A stretch of DNA of 64,000 nt, taken from positions 1 to 64,000 of the forward strand of contig JAFGJM010000056.1 in assembly GCA_016929095.1 (NCBI GenBank). Direction: 5' to 3'. Shown here in pieces: positions 37,732 through 47,111 of the stretch; the first letter of the stretch is position 1; every line of letters begins with the position of its first letter. Made by a program: the position numbers and the translations under genes. Below the pieces are notes generated by a model, which was not told the DNA's origin, did not search any database, and saw nothing but the letters and a program-made list of their open reading frames with translations. This DNA comes from Anaerolineales bacterium (lineage in GTDB: Bacteria; Chloroflexota; Anaerolineae; Anaerolineales; UBA4823).

Positions 37732-38145
37732 TTACTTTTGCAAAGCTGCCAGAGCTTTTTCGCAATCTTCCCGCTCAAGGTAAAGGACGACGCCGTAACT
37801 TCCTTTGATATCGGCTATGCCATAAGACTCATTCAACTTGATATTTGCCTCAGAAAGCTTCTCATAGATATCCGCTAAAGCCCCCGACTCATCATCACCT
37901 TCGATGAGCAGCGCAGAGTGAGGGCCATCTAATGTCAATCCAGCCTTTTTCGCGCCCTCCGTCATCTTTACACCATCATTGGGGAAAAGCGAGAACTTGG
38001 CTTGACCGGGTTCAAGAGGCACCGCCTTGAACGCCAGCAGGCTGATCCCGACGCCGGCAAACACAGAAAGCAGTTTGGATGCCTCACCGGCGTGATCGCC
38101 AATGATTGTGTTGTAGTATTCGACTTTTTTGATATCGAGTGTCAT
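37732..38145 (-). CDS. ACT-domain protein (tandem ACT)
   Basis: From the ATG at 38145 (AAAGGAG eight bases upstream) the protein has 137 residues and two ACT-like halves: 'VEYYNTIIGDHAGEASKLLSVFAGVGISLLAFKAVPL' and 'HSALLIEGDDESGALADIYEKLSEANIKLNESYGIAD'. ACT domains bind amino acids and regulate linked enzymes. As a free-standing protein it may be a regulatory subunit or sensor. An upstream palindrome TAGTATATACTA (38396-38407), also present near feoA, lies about 250 bases before the start and could belong to its control region. Confidence 0.85.
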   Translation of the reverse strand: MTLDIKKVEYYNTIIGDHAGEASKLLSVFAGVGISLLAFKAVPLEPGQAKFSLFPNDGVKMTEGAKKAGLTLDGPHSALLIEGDDESGALADIYEKLSEANIKLNESYGIADIKGSYGVVLYLEREDCEKALAALQK

Positions 38146-38395
38146 GGGTTCTCCTTTGGTTATTGATAGAATGTATAAAAAATCCAAAACCTGAACAACG
38201 ATCCCAATAAAGTAAGCCTGGGCATGCAGGTTTTATACAACTTTCTTATAGCTGGTGGCAGAGGTATGCAACGAGACTAAAAAGAGTTACCAAATAGCAA
38301 ATTCTCCCGTCTTCATGATAAGCTCCAATGCTCCTATCCCTGCCTAGAGGTGAAAGTAAATATTTGAGCAGCAGGGCAAGATTGGGGTATTGAAG

Positions 38396-38407
38396 TAGTA
38401 TATACTA
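38396..38407. promoter_or_regulatory. TAGTATATACTA palindrome (site 3)
   Basis: This exact 12-base palindrome also occurs at 51350-51361 (in a 14-base form) and 56091-56102. It sits in the 714-base gap 38146-38859, upstream of the ACT-domain gene (minus strand). That gap holds no other supported gene besides a terminator. Confidence 0.6.
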
Positions 38408-38657
38408 AAAGCATTAAGAATGCCAAAAAAGCTATGTTTTACCGCGATCAGTTGGTTGCATTGTCAGTCTATTTCCTTTTAGACCAACCGGGCGATGCTT
38501 TGCGTATTGAGGTTCTTTTAATATTTATGTAAACCTACCTAAACTTTACCCGCAAGCAGGGAGGGCGTTTATTGAATTGTCAGCATAGTTTTTTGATTGA
38601 GTAGACTTGATCAAGCAGCTCTATTAATGACTTTCAATCATCATGAAAACAAAAAAC

Positions 38658-38690
38658 TATCGGCAGAAAGCTGAAAGCCGATAATTTTTT
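38658..38690. terminator. Bidirectional intrinsic terminator
   Basis: TATCGGC (38658-38664) pairs with GCCGATA (38677-38683), flanked by AAAAAAC before and ATTTTTT after. It can serve the M3 peptidase gene, which ends at 38860 on the minus strand. Confidence 0.8.
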
Positions 38691-38859
38691 ATTGTGCCTA
38701 ATTGCCCGAATTACCTGTAAAAATAAAAAGAGCAAGCGGGGGAGCTTACCCTTTTTATGACACTCGCCCAAGCGTCGATTTTATTATATCTATTTAACTA
38801 AGACATAAACTTATATTCTTGCAAGGCAGGCTAACAGGCACGTTAGGAGGCTGGTTGTA

Positions 38860-40572
38860 TCAACCCTCGCTTACCGTACTCAACCAGTCCAGTGTATCTT
38901 CCATCAGCGAGACGGATTGTCGCAGTGTGGCAGTGTCGAAGCCCAGCCGTCCGCCAGCCGCGGCGAATAATTGCGGTAACGTCACGGTGCCCCCCAGGGA
39001 AAGGGCGCGCCGGTATGCGGCGATCGCCTGCCCCTGGTCTTTGACAGCATTACGCCACACCTGGGTTGCGCCCACCTGCGCCAGTCCATAATCCACATAA
39101 TAGAATGGCACCTGGATGAGATGAAGCCGGCGCTGCCATCCGGTGACCATTTCATCATCCAGACCGCTCCAATCTTCGCCAACCATATAGCGCTTCCAGA
39201 GCTTTGCCCAGGCAGCATCGCATTGGGCGGGTTTAGAGGCTTCAACATGGTTTTTATACGCCCAATGCTGGAAAGCGTCCACCACAGCCATGTATGGCCA
39301 GAAACGAATATCGCGTTTGAGATGTTCCTCGCGGGCGCGGGCTGCCTCGGCGGGGGTGTAAAAACCGGCATAATCGGTATCGTAATACCAATCACCGATG
39401 TATTCCATGGTCATAGCCGCCATCTCCATGAATTCGACCGGGATCTGTAATTGCATGGCGTAGGGTAAATGAGCCGTCTCAAAAACATGGAAAGAGTGAC
39501 CGCCTTCATGCAGCAAGGTCAATACATCGTCATGGATGCCAACACAGTTCATAAAGATAAAGGGGCGTCTTACCGTCTGGAATTCGGTGCAATACCCGCT
39601 AGGCGCTTTGTTTTTACGATTGTCCAGGTCCAACAGCCTTTCTGCTTGCATAATCTTGAAATAATTTGCCAGTTGCGGGTCGATGTAATTGAATACACGG
39701 GTGGTTTTTTCCACCAATTCGTTTATGTTGCGGAAAGGGCGCAGCGGCGGGCGTTCCAGGGGATCGACTTCCAGATCCCAGGGACGCAGCGAATACAGTC
39801 CCAGTTGGCGGCGGCGTTTCTCATCGATGCGCCAGGAGGCTGGAACGGCGACATTGGCGATAGACCGATTAAAAAGATGGCAATCTTGAGGCGTAAAATC
39901 ATGCCGCAGCAATTGTTTCCACCGGTAGGTTGTATAATCCGGCAAGCCCAGATTAGCAGCCAATTTACCGCGCACCGCCATTAATTGCACCCATAGGTCA
40001 TTAATGGCCTCTCGATCTTCCAATTGACGTTTTGCGGTAAGCTGCCAGGCTTCTTCTCTTTCGTCTCGGTTATGGCTTTGTTGGAGAAGAAAGAGTTTGG
40101 TGAGAGTGATTTCTTTCCCACGCCAGTTCACCGTTTGCGCGCCGATGATTTGGTCGTAAATCGCAGAAAGTTTGATTTCCTCACTCAGCAAAGGTAGATT
40201 TGCCTCATGGTAAAGTTCAACTTCGGTGCGTATATTACGCAAAGGCGTTTCCATACCCAAAGGAACCATACCGCTTTCCAGAAGCTTGCGTTTTAATCGA
40301 TAATCAGCGGCTGAAGCCAGGGGGTAGGTTTCATCGAGAAAGGTATGAAATTGTTCTTGAGCGATCTCGTCGGTGGTGTCTACCGTAATGGCGACATATA
40401 AGCGCCAGTATGTTTCGTTGAGAAACTCTTTCAGGCGAGACCATCCGGTCAGCCATTCACCTACGGTAGCGTTGGTGAGATTCCAGGAAATGAGTTCTTG
40501 AAAGTACGGTTTGATTTGCCCCCATTGCCATTGCATCGTCTGTAAGGCCGAATTTGGTGTTTGTATCTGCAT
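38860..40572 (-). CDS. M3-family oligoendopeptidase
   Basis: The enzyme is a cytoplasmic zinc peptidase that trims short peptides. From the ATG at 40572 (GGGAGGGG upstream) it has 570 residues. The zinc motif HEGGH lies in 'VLTLLHEGGHSFHVFE', with a downstream Glu in 'PVEFMEMAAMTMEYIG' as third ligand. The HEGGHSFH form fits the M3B, PepF-like group rather than M3A thimet-type enzymes. It lies downstream of gatA on the same strand with a 102-base gap and ends near an intrinsic terminator. Confidence 0.93.
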   Translation of the reverse strand: MQIQTPNSALQTMQWQWGQIKPYFQELISWNLTNATVGEWLTGWSRLKEFLNETYWRLYVAITVDTTDEIAQEQFHTFLDETYPLASAADYRLKRKLLESGMVPLGMETPLRNIRTEVELYHEANLPLLSEEIKLSAIYDQIIGAQTVNWRGKEITLTKLFLLQQSHNRDEREEAWQLTAKRQLEDREAINDLWVQLMAVRGKLAANLGLPDYTTYRWKQLLRHDFTPQDCHLFNRSIANVAVPASWRIDEKRRRQLGLYSLRPWDLEVDPLERPPLRPFRNINELVEKTTRVFNYIDPQLANYFKIMQAERLLDLDNRKNKAPSGYCTEFQTVRRPFIFMNCVGIHDDVLTLLHEGGHSFHVFETAHLPYAMQLQIPVEFMEMAAMTMEYIGDWYYDTDYAGFYTPAEAARAREEHLKRDIRFWPYMAVVDAFQHWAYKNHVEASKPAQCDAAWAKLWKRYMVGEDWSGLDDEMVTGWQRRLHLIQVPFYYVDYGLAQVGATQVWRNAVKDQGQAIAAYRRALSLGGTVTLPQLFAAAGGRLGFDTATLRQSVSLMEDTLDWLSTVSEG

Positions 40573-40674
40573 AGGCCCCTCCCTGTGAGACGATTGTGAG
40601 ATTACTTTCGTCTTCAATGATTGGGTATTTTAGAATAATTTTTTCCATATCGCTCTCGTTAATGAAGCTCAGGT

Positions 40675-42171
40675 TTATTTTTGATTTAAAGAATTCTCGA
40701 CTATCGGCGGCATGGTGTTGTGCCAATCGGTAACCTGCTGATAGGCATGACCGGCTTTGAAGAGGATGTCCTCTCTGAAATGCGGGCCCATCAATTGCAT
40801 GCCAACCGGCAGCCCCTGGGTATCGAAGCCCACCGGGAATGTCAGTCCCGGAACGCCCGCCAGGTTGGCGGGCAGGGTAAAAATATCTTCCAGATACATC
40901 GCCAGCGGATCGTCGCTGTGTTGTCCAAAAGGAAAAGCCGTGGTGGGTGCAACCGGCGCGGCGATGACATCCACTTTTTCAAAGGCTTGCTCGAAATCTC
41001 TTTTGATCAGGGTGCGCACTTTTTGCGCCTGCCCGTAATAGGCGTCATAATAACCCGCCGAAAGGGCATATGTACCCAGCATGATACGGCGCTTGACTTC
41101 AGCGCCAAAGCGTTCCCCGCGCGTATGGCGGAAGATATCCCACATATTCTGGGCGGCAGAACGTGGTCCGTAGCGGATGCCATCGAAACGCGCCAGGTTC
41201 GCGGAGGCTTCGGCGGGGGCGATCAAATAATAGACCGGCAAGGCGTATTCCGTGTGCGGCAGGCTGATTCTTTCAACACCCGCTCCCAATGATTGTAGTG
41301 TTTTTATCGCTTCCCGCACACCGGCTTCCACTTCCGGCTGGATGCCGGCGATGAAGTATTCATCGGGAATGCCGATGCGCAAACCAGCCAGATCGACTTC
41401 ATCCAGGTTGGCCTGCGCCAGGGGGTAATCCATGCTGGTGGCATCCTGTTCATCCTGCCCGGCGATCAGGCTGTAGATCAGCGCTACATCGGATACCAGG
41501 CGGGCAAAAGAGCCCACGCAATCCAGGGATGAACCATAGGCGATCAACCCATAGCGGGAGACGCGCCCATAAGTGGGTTTAATACCCGATATTCCGCAAA
41601 AAGCGGCTGGCTGGCGGATGCTGCCGCCCGTGTCGCTGCCCAGGGCTGCCGGCGCCATGTACGCCGCTACGGCAGCGGCACTGCCGCCGCTGGAACCGCC
41701 CGGGACGCGTTCGGTATTCCACGGATTGTGGGTGGGACCGTACCCCGAATTCTCGGTAGAAGAGCCCATAGCGAATTCGTCGGTATTGGTTTTACCCAAC
41801 ACGATAACGCCAGACTCTAATAAGCGATCCACCGCCGTGGCATTGAACGGCGGGACGAAATTTTCCAAAATACGTGAACCGGCTGTGCATCGCAACCCAG
41901 CCACGCATAGTACATCTTTAATCGCCAGCGGTACACCCAACAAGGGCGGGATGTGGCTTTCCTCGTCCTTACGCCAGGCAGCCAGTTGGCGGTCGGCTTG
42001 ATCTGCATGCGCCAGGGCTTGCTCTGCAGCCAGGGTAAGGAAAGCGTGCAGAGTCGGCTCAAGGCGTTCGATCTGCGCCAGGTAAGCCTGTACGGTTTCG
42101 CGGCTGGAGAAGTCGCCAGAACGCAAACCATGAACAAGCTGGCTCAAGGTCAGTCCGGTAATGTCACTCAT
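40675..42171 (-). CDS. gatA: Glutamyl-tRNA(Gln)/aspartyl-tRNA(Asn) amidotransferase subunit A
   Basis: GatA supplies ammonia from glutamine for the indirect synthesis of Gln-tRNA or Asn-tRNA. The 498-residue length is standard. The amidase signature is complete: catalytic Lys in VPLAIKDVLCV, cis-Ser and nucleophile Ser in GGSSGGSAAAVAA and SDTGGSIRQPAA. It follows gatC by 19 bases on the same strand. The gatB gene is not in this window and must lie elsewhere on the chromosome. Located in the cytoplasm as part of GatCAB. Confidence 0.97.
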   Translation of the reverse strand: MSDITGLTLSQLVHGLRSGDFSSRETVQAYLAQIERLEPTLHAFLTLAAEQALAHADQADRQLAAWRKDEESHIPPLLGVPLAIKDVLCVAGLRCTAGSRILENFVPPFNATAVDRLLESGVIVLGKTNTDEFAMGSSTENSGYGPTHNPWNTERVPGGSSGGSAAAVAAYMAPAALGSDTGGSIRQPAAFCGISGIKPTYGRVSRYGLIAYGSSLDCVGSFARLVSDVALIYSLIAGQDEQDATSMDYPLAQANLDEVDLAGLRIGIPDEYFIAGIQPEVEAGVREAIKTLQSLGAGVERISLPHTEYALPVYYLIAPAEASANLARFDGIRYGPRSAAQNMWDIFRHTRGERFGAEVKRRIMLGTYALSAGYYDAYYGQAQKVRTLIKRDFEQAFEKVDVIAAPVAPTTAFPFGQHSDDPLAMYLEDIFTLPANLAGVPGLTFPVGFDTQGLPVGMQLMGPHFREDILFKAGHAYQQVTDWHNTMPPIVENSLNQK

Positions 42172-42190
42172 AAGTTATCGATAAGAGCGT

Positions 42191-42484
42191 TCAGTCCAAA
42201 TCAAGGACAGGGGGAACGCAAAATTGGCCCGCCTCGACCTTCGGGGCATTGCTCAATAATGTTTGCACAGGTAACCCGGGGCGCGCCTCATCTGCGCGTA
42301 ACACGCTGCGTTCCGGTAAAACGCTGGCGGTGGGGGCGATGCCCGTAGTATCCAGCGTCTGCAAGCGGGCGGCATACTCCAGGATGTCGGAAAGCTGTTC
42401 GCAAAATTTGGTTTTTTCCTGATCGGATAAAGTCAGGCGAGCCAGTTCGGCGATATGCTCCACCTGTGCAAGGGTTAAAGTCAT
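42191..42484 (-). CDS. gatC: Amidotransferase subunit C
   Basis: GatC wraps around GatA and GatB and stabilises the complex. The 97-residue protein shows the usual start 'LTLAQVEHIAELARLTLSDQEKTKFCEQLSDILEY' and the late 'TASVLPERSVLRADEARPGLP' that approaches the partner subunits. The end reads 'QFCVPPVLDLD', close to the common 'F-x-V-P-x-V-L' tail. It leads the gatC-gatA operon. Bases 42485-42905 upstream contain no supported gene. Confidence 0.95.
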   Translation of the reverse strand: MTLTLAQVEHIAELARLTLSDQEKTKFCEQLSDILEYAARLQTLDTTGIAPTASVLPERSVLRADEARPGLPVQTLLSNAPKVEAGQFCVPPVLDLD

Positions 42485-42905
42485 CCTGGGATTATATCAC
42501 GGGCGGGGATGGGGAAGAAAGGGGAAAGATTTATGCTATTGGCGGTAAGCCATTTGCTTTTGATGGTGAATAGTGTGAAAGATACAACATTTCACAGTGG
42601 AATGCTGACGATTTATTTGCCGTAACTGCCTTAAATTCAGCCCAATCTTTTTTTTCTGCGTGGATGTCATTCAATATTTATAAATATATAAACGCTGAAT
42701 CACTGTCGGAGTAGAAATGCGATTAGTATTACTATTAATTCTTTCTTAATCCAACCGATGAATAAACGCCTTATATGATTATGATGGATTGCATTAAAAT
42801 ATGATCGTATGATCTTGTTCTTCGCTGTCTGCGCCCATCACGAAAATACAAAGATGTCTATATTGATCGGTTTTGTACCCTGGTTGGGAGTGCAATACAA
42901 ACCTT

Positions 42906-43466
42906 ATGAAGAAGAATATTCTAGGAAAAATCTTCATTGCAATCATTATCATAATTATAGCCAGCTTCGGCGGCGTTATACTCGGAAATATCATTACGCC
43001 TGATGCAGAGAGTGCTGCCCGAGAGAAAAAATGGGTCTCTTTGGGGATACCACCTGAAGCGGCGGTGAAGATTGCCGGTGAATCCGAGTGCGGTCAAACC
43101 TATGAAGTCGTTGTCCAATCCGCATCCGGAAAGAACTATATATTTTGTTCTTCAGAATGGAAACCATGGCAAAATGGAAGCGGTGGACCGTGGGAGTTGT
43201 ACGCCTGCCAGGGAGATCCGCCCGCACAGTACAGCCCCTCTGTAAAAAACTTGCCATATCCAGTCAAAGATTGTGTTCTTAAATTCACCTCGGAATGGGC
43301 AATCGATGAGACAGTTTATTCGGTTTTGGAGGATGGCAGCGTATGGAAATGGCATTTCACATATAGTATCGGTACGATCATCTCTTATTGGTTCGGCGGT
43401 TTGATTTTTGGTTTGATTGTGGGAATCATGATTTCAGTACGCGTTTGGCGGGGGAATGAGGTATGA
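42906..43466 (+). CDS. Hypothetical two-helix membrane protein
   Basis: From the ATG at 42906 this is a 187-residue protein (an upstream frame to 42873 exists). It has an N-terminal helix (residues 8-28) and a C-terminal helix (about 155-178), so both ends are probably in the cytoplasm with a 120-residue outside part. The outside part has four Cys residues ('SECGQTYEVVV', 'IFCSSEWKPW', 'YACQGDPP', 'KDCVLKF') that may form disulfides. No family was recognised. The ribosome site is weak. Confidence 0.6.
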   Translation: MKKNILGKIFIAIIIIIIASFGGVILGNIITPDAESAAREKKWVSLGIPPEAAVKIAGESECGQTYEVVVQSASGKNYIFCSSEWKPWQNGSGGPWELYACQGDPPAQYSPSVKNLPYPVKDCVLKFTSEWAIDETVYSVLEDGSVWKWHFTYSIGTIISYWFGGLIFGLIVGIMISVRVWRGNEV

Positions 43467-43520
43467 GCACCCCCGCGGTATTTTTGGATCATTTGTTGTA
43501 AAAAAGAATTGGGTTTTGTT

Positions 43521-44267
43521 ATGTATAGCATAAAATTTATTCGGAGAATAATTTCGCTATTGTTATGCGTGCTGGCAATCTCGTTATGGTCAAACTCGAT
43601 GCCCATCTACAGTCGGGCGCTTGATAATCATGACGTCTGGTTGCCTGTGGCGATGAAATATAACACCAACCCGATCCACCAGGGGATCGCCACTTATTAT
43701 TACGCCACGGGCGAAGGCGCCTGTATGTTCGACGCCTCGCCGGGTGACTTGATGGTGGCAGCCATGAATGCAGAGGAGTATGAAAATGCTTCTTATTGCG
43801 GCGCTTATGTGCATGTGATCGGTCCTTCAGGGGAGATTACAGTGCGCATTGTGGATCTGTGCCCGGAATGTAAAGCGGGACATCTGGATTTGAGTCAGCA
43901 AGCCTTTGCCCAGATTGCCGGCTTACCGCTGGGGCGGGTGGACATCACCTGGCAGGTGATAAGCCCGGTATTGGCGGGGCCCATCGCCTACCATTTCAAA
44001 GACGGCAGCAACCAATGGTGGACGGCGGTGCAGGTGCGCAACCATCGCAATCCGGTAGCTAAACTGGAATACCTGCGAGGCAGCGAATGGGTCAATGTGC
44101 CGCGCACGTCTTATAATTATTTTGTGCAAACCAACCCGGGGATGGGGACAGGTCCCTATACCTTCCGGGTGACCGATTGGTATGGTAATGTGCTCTCAGA
44201 CAGCGGCATTCCGCACGTCGAGGAGGGCACGGTTAACGGGACTGGTCAGTTTCCGGTGGGTCCATAG
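43521..44267 (+). CDS. Expansin-like exported protein
   Basis: A 248-residue product with a signal peptide (basic start, hydrophobic to about residue 28). The mature protein has a double-psi beta-barrel ('GIATYYYATGEGACMFDASPGD', 'CGAYVHVIGPSGEITVRIVDLCPECKAGHLDLS', with catalytic-type Asp) and a C-terminal expansin/CBM63 domain ('GPIAYHFKDGSNQWWTAVQVRNHRNPVAKLEYL', 'VTDWYGNVLSDSGI'). Bacterial expansins loosen polysaccharide networks without hydrolysis. Just after the signal is 'DVWLPVAMK', like the LPL-R tails nearby but at the N terminus. It lies 54 bases downstream of the membrane protein. Confidence 0.9.
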   Translation: MYSIKFIRRIISLLLCVLAISLWSNSMPIYSRALDNHDVWLPVAMKYNTNPIHQGIATYYYATGEGACMFDASPGDLMVAAMNAEEYENASYCGAYVHVIGPSGEITVRIVDLCPECKAGHLDLSQQAFAQIAGLPLGRVDITWQVISPVLAGPIAYHFKDGSNQWWTAVQVRNHRNPVAKLEYLRGSEWVNVPRTSYNYFVQTNPGMGTGPYTFRVTDWYGNVLSDSGIPHVEEGTVNGTGQFPVGP

Positions 44268-44273
44268 GGAGAG

Positions 44274-44313
44274 AAAAGAAAAACCGCAGTGAACACAGAG
44301 AACGCGGAGACGG
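44274..44313 (+). repeat. 40-base direct repeat, copy 1
   Basis: The 40 bases starting AAAAGAAAAACCGCAGTGAA and ending GCGGAGACGG are repeated exactly at 44421-44460, and a shortened form (AAGAAAAACCGCAGAGAACG) occurs at 48246-48265. This text is a common class of dispersed intergenic repeat in bacterial genomes of this type. Confidence 0.85.
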
Positions 44314-44360
44314 AGGGGGGTTGGGGGGTGAAATTAGCGGATTAGAATTCATCATGTAGG

Positions 44361-44378
44361 GGCAGGTCATGACCTGCC
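44361..44378. repeat. 18-base perfect palindrome
   Basis: GGCAGGTCATGACCTGCC is a perfect palindrome between the two copies of the 40-base repeat. The gap 44268-44639 holds no gene, only these repeats. Confidence 0.75.
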
Positions 44379-44420
44379 TGGTCAGTCGAGGGGGAGTGGT
44401 AGAATTTATTCGATGGAGAT

Positions 44421-44460
44421 AAAAGAAAAACCGCAGTGAACACAGAGAACGCGGAGACGG
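44421..44460 (+). repeat. 40-base direct repeat, copy 2
   Basis: Exact copy of 44274-44313, 107 bases further on. Confidence 0.85.
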
Positions 44461-44639
44461 TAGGAGCGGGGTGGGTTTGACTTCACCGGAAAATTCCAAT
44501 CATATTTTATCGGACAATCCACTCATTCCCCGTGAATTATAAAAATTTACATTATAAAAGGCGAATATGCCGTAGAATCACTGGTGATGCGTTTAACTTT
44601 CAAAGAAATAACCACTAATCGTGAAGATGGGAACTGTTC

Positions 44640-47111
44640 ATGAAAAACATCATCATAAAAGGTGCACGCCTGCATAACCTCAAAAATATAGATATCGCAA
44701 TACCCAAAAATGAGCTTGTCGTCGCCACCGGCATCAGCGGATCAGGCAAATCCAGTCTGGTGTTCGATATCATTTTCGAAGAAGGGCGCAGGCAATACCT
44801 GCAGTCTTTAGGTATCCTTGCGGGAATTGAAGAAGAAGATAAATTCGACAGCATATCAGGCATTGGCCCAACGATAGCCGTACAACAAAACATAATCCGT
44901 CAGAGCAGTCCTCGTTCCACTGTCGGTTCAAGGACCAATATATTGAATATGCTGGCTGTGCTTTTTGCGGGGGAAGGACGAATAGCCTGCTCTTACTGTG
45001 GGACACCCGTAGGCGATGATCTGACCTGTGGAAAATGCGGGAATATCGAAGAACGCTTTCCGGCAAGCTATTTTTCTTATAATAATCCGAACGGCATGTG
45101 CATAAAGTGTTCCGGGCGGGGAGCGTATTTTGAAATCGACATGCAAAAACTGGTTCCGGAGGACAGCACCACGCTTCAGCAGGTTTTGGACGCTGTTGGA
45201 TTAACGCCCGGTTATATGCGGTTATTTCAAAGGCATTATTTTAATTATCTGGCAACGCCTTTCTACGAAATACCCGATGAAGTTAAGGAAGAAATCATTT
45301 ACGGTCATAATTTAAGCAAAAGCAGAGAAAAACAAAGCTCTTGCCTTACGAAAATCTTTCAGGGTCGTTTACACTGGCATGGCGAAGACACAAGCGGAAT
45401 ATACACATGGTCTGTTTGCTCCGAGTGCCATGGATACCGAATAGGCGAAGAAGCGCGTCGAGTCCTTTTAGCCGGCAAACATATCGGCGAACTGGGGAAG
45501 ATGACCATCCATGAACTGCAGGCGTTTCTTGATGATTTGCCGGAGAAAGAAACATTGCTGCCATTTGGTCATAATCTACTCAAAGAGATTTTGCGCAAGA
45601 CAAGTCAATTAATAAAGTCTCGGCTGGGCCACTTGTCGCTATATAGAGAAATGCCCACTTTGAGCGGCGGAGAAATTCAACGGCTTTTTCTCAATTCTCA
45701 TCTGGATTCCAGGATGGATTCCTTGATCTACATCCTGGACGAACCCACGGTGGGATTGCATGAATCAGAAAAAACAGAACTTTTAAAATCGATCAACGAT
45801 CTTAAGGAATTGGGGAATACGGTTATTGTCGTTGAGCATGACAGGAATGTCATTGAAATGGCGGAACATATTATCGATATAGGGCCAAAGGCGGGTATAG
45901 AAGGTGGTCAGGTCACATATCAGGGTGATCTAAAAGGTCTGCTGCAATGCAATGAATCGATAACCGGTCAGTATCTTTCCGGTAAAGCCATAATGCCCGT
46001 CCGGTCTCGTTGTCAAATCATTGGATTGAATGAACAAATAAATAAGAAGACGATTGATAAAGCAACGCCTTGTCTGACGATCAGGCATGCCAGGACGAAT
46101 AATCTCAAGGATGTGACGGTATCCTTTCCCCTTGGCGTCCTTGTGGGAATAGCGGGTGTTTCCGGGAGCGGGAAAAGCTCTCTTGTGTCAGACACTCTGG
46201 TTCCTCTCCTGCGGGGTTATTTTCATGATCGATGGGAAAATGGCAGAACCGGTGTTGTCGAAAATGGGAATGATGACGAAGATGAATCAGATGAATCAAT
46301 GGTTGTGGAGGCAATCTCCGATAAGTTGGAGGGCGTGGAGCATATCTCGGGCTTTGCGGAAGTTTCGCAAGCTCCCATCGGCAGAAATATGAACTCAAAC
46401 CCCGTAAGCTATATTGGCATCTGGGATAAAATACGCAAGGTCTTTGCTGCGCAAACGGAAGCTATTCAGCAAAATTTATCGGCGGGTCATTTTTCTTTCA
46501 ACTCAAAAGGCGCGTGTTCGGTGTGCGGAGGCAGTGGCCGGGAAACGCTATGGCTGGGGGGTAATCTAAAAATCGACACGATATGTAAGGAATGCCATGG
46601 TAAGCGGTTTAATGACGAGGCTTTGTCGGTCAGGTATAAAGATAAAAATATCTTCGATGTCCTTGAAATGAGTGTTTCGGAATCCGTTCGTTTCTTTGCA
46701 GATAAACCAGGGATAATATCCACGCTAAAAGTGATGGAACGGATCGGCATGGGATACATCAAGCTGGGTCAACCCACGCCAACCCTGAGTGGAGGCGAAG
46801 CCCAAAGGGTAAAGCTGGCAAAGGAGATCGGCAAACGGCGAAAAGGCAATATCCTTTACGTGATGGATGAACCTACGACGGGTCTTAGTCTTTATGATAC
46901 TGCCAAGCTTATCCAATTATTAGACGAACTTATAACCAAAGGAAATTCAGTCATTGTCATCGAGCACGATCCGGTGGTTCTCTCTTCTTGCGACTATATC
47001 ATCGAGTTGGGACCGGGAGGGGGCGTGGAAGGCGGCAGGCTGATTGCGGAGGGTTCGCCGCAGGCATTGAAAGAAAACCAAAAATCAATAACAGGGAGGT
47101 ATTTGCAGTGA
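44640..47111 (+). CDS. UvrA-like ABC ATPase (short class, drug-resistance type)
   Basis: The 823-residue protein has two ABC modules: Walker A GISGSGKSS and GVSGSGKSS, signatures LSGGEIQRL and LSGGEAQRV, Walker B ILDEPTVGL and VMDEPTTGL, and zinc-finger pairs 'CSYCGTPVGDDLTCGKCG' and 'CSVCGGSG...CKECHG'. It is clearly shorter than canonical UvrA (about 950 residues), so it belongs to the class II/III paralogues, some of which confer antibiotic resistance, rather than repair UvrA. Its last codons overlap the GTG start of the next gene, so the serine hydrolase is translationally coupled. Confidence 0.92.
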   Translation: MKNIIIKGARLHNLKNIDIAIPKNELVVATGISGSGKSSLVFDIIFEEGRRQYLQSLGILAGIEEEDKFDSISGIGPTIAVQQNIIRQSSPRSTVGSRTNILNMLAVLFAGEGRIACSYCGTPVGDDLTCGKCGNIEERFPASYFSYNNPNGMCIKCSGRGAYFEIDMQKLVPEDSTTLQQVLDAVGLTPGYMRLFQRHYFNYLATPFYEIPDEVKEEIIYGHNLSKSREKQSSCLTKIFQGRLHWHGEDTSGIYTWSVCSECHGYRIGEEARRVLLAGKHIGELGKMTIHELQAFLDDLPEKETLLPFGHNLLKEILRKTSQLIKSRLGHLSLYREMPTLSGGEIQRLFLNSHLDSRMDSLIYILDEPTVGLHESEKTELLKSINDLKELGNTVIVVEHDRNVIEMAEHIIDIGPKAGIEGGQVTYQGDLKGLLQCNESITGQYLSGKAIMPVRSRCQIIGLNEQINKKTIDKATPCLTIRHARTNNLKDVTVSFPLGVLVGIAGVSGSGKSSLVSDTLVPLLRGYFHDRWENGRTGVVENGNDDEDESDESMVVEAISDKLEGVEHISGFAEVSQAPIGRNMNSNPVSYIGIWDKIRKVFAAQTEAIQQNLSAGHFSFNSKGACSVCGGSGRETLWLGGNLKIDTICKECHGKRFNDEALSVRYKDKNIFDVLEMSVSESVRFFADKPGIISTLKVMERIGMGYIKLGQPTPTLSGGEAQRVKLAKEIGKRRKGNILYVMDEPTTGLSLYDTAKLIQLLDELITKGNSVIVIEHDPVVLSSCDYIIELGPGGGVEGGRLIAEGSPQALKENQKSITGRYLQ

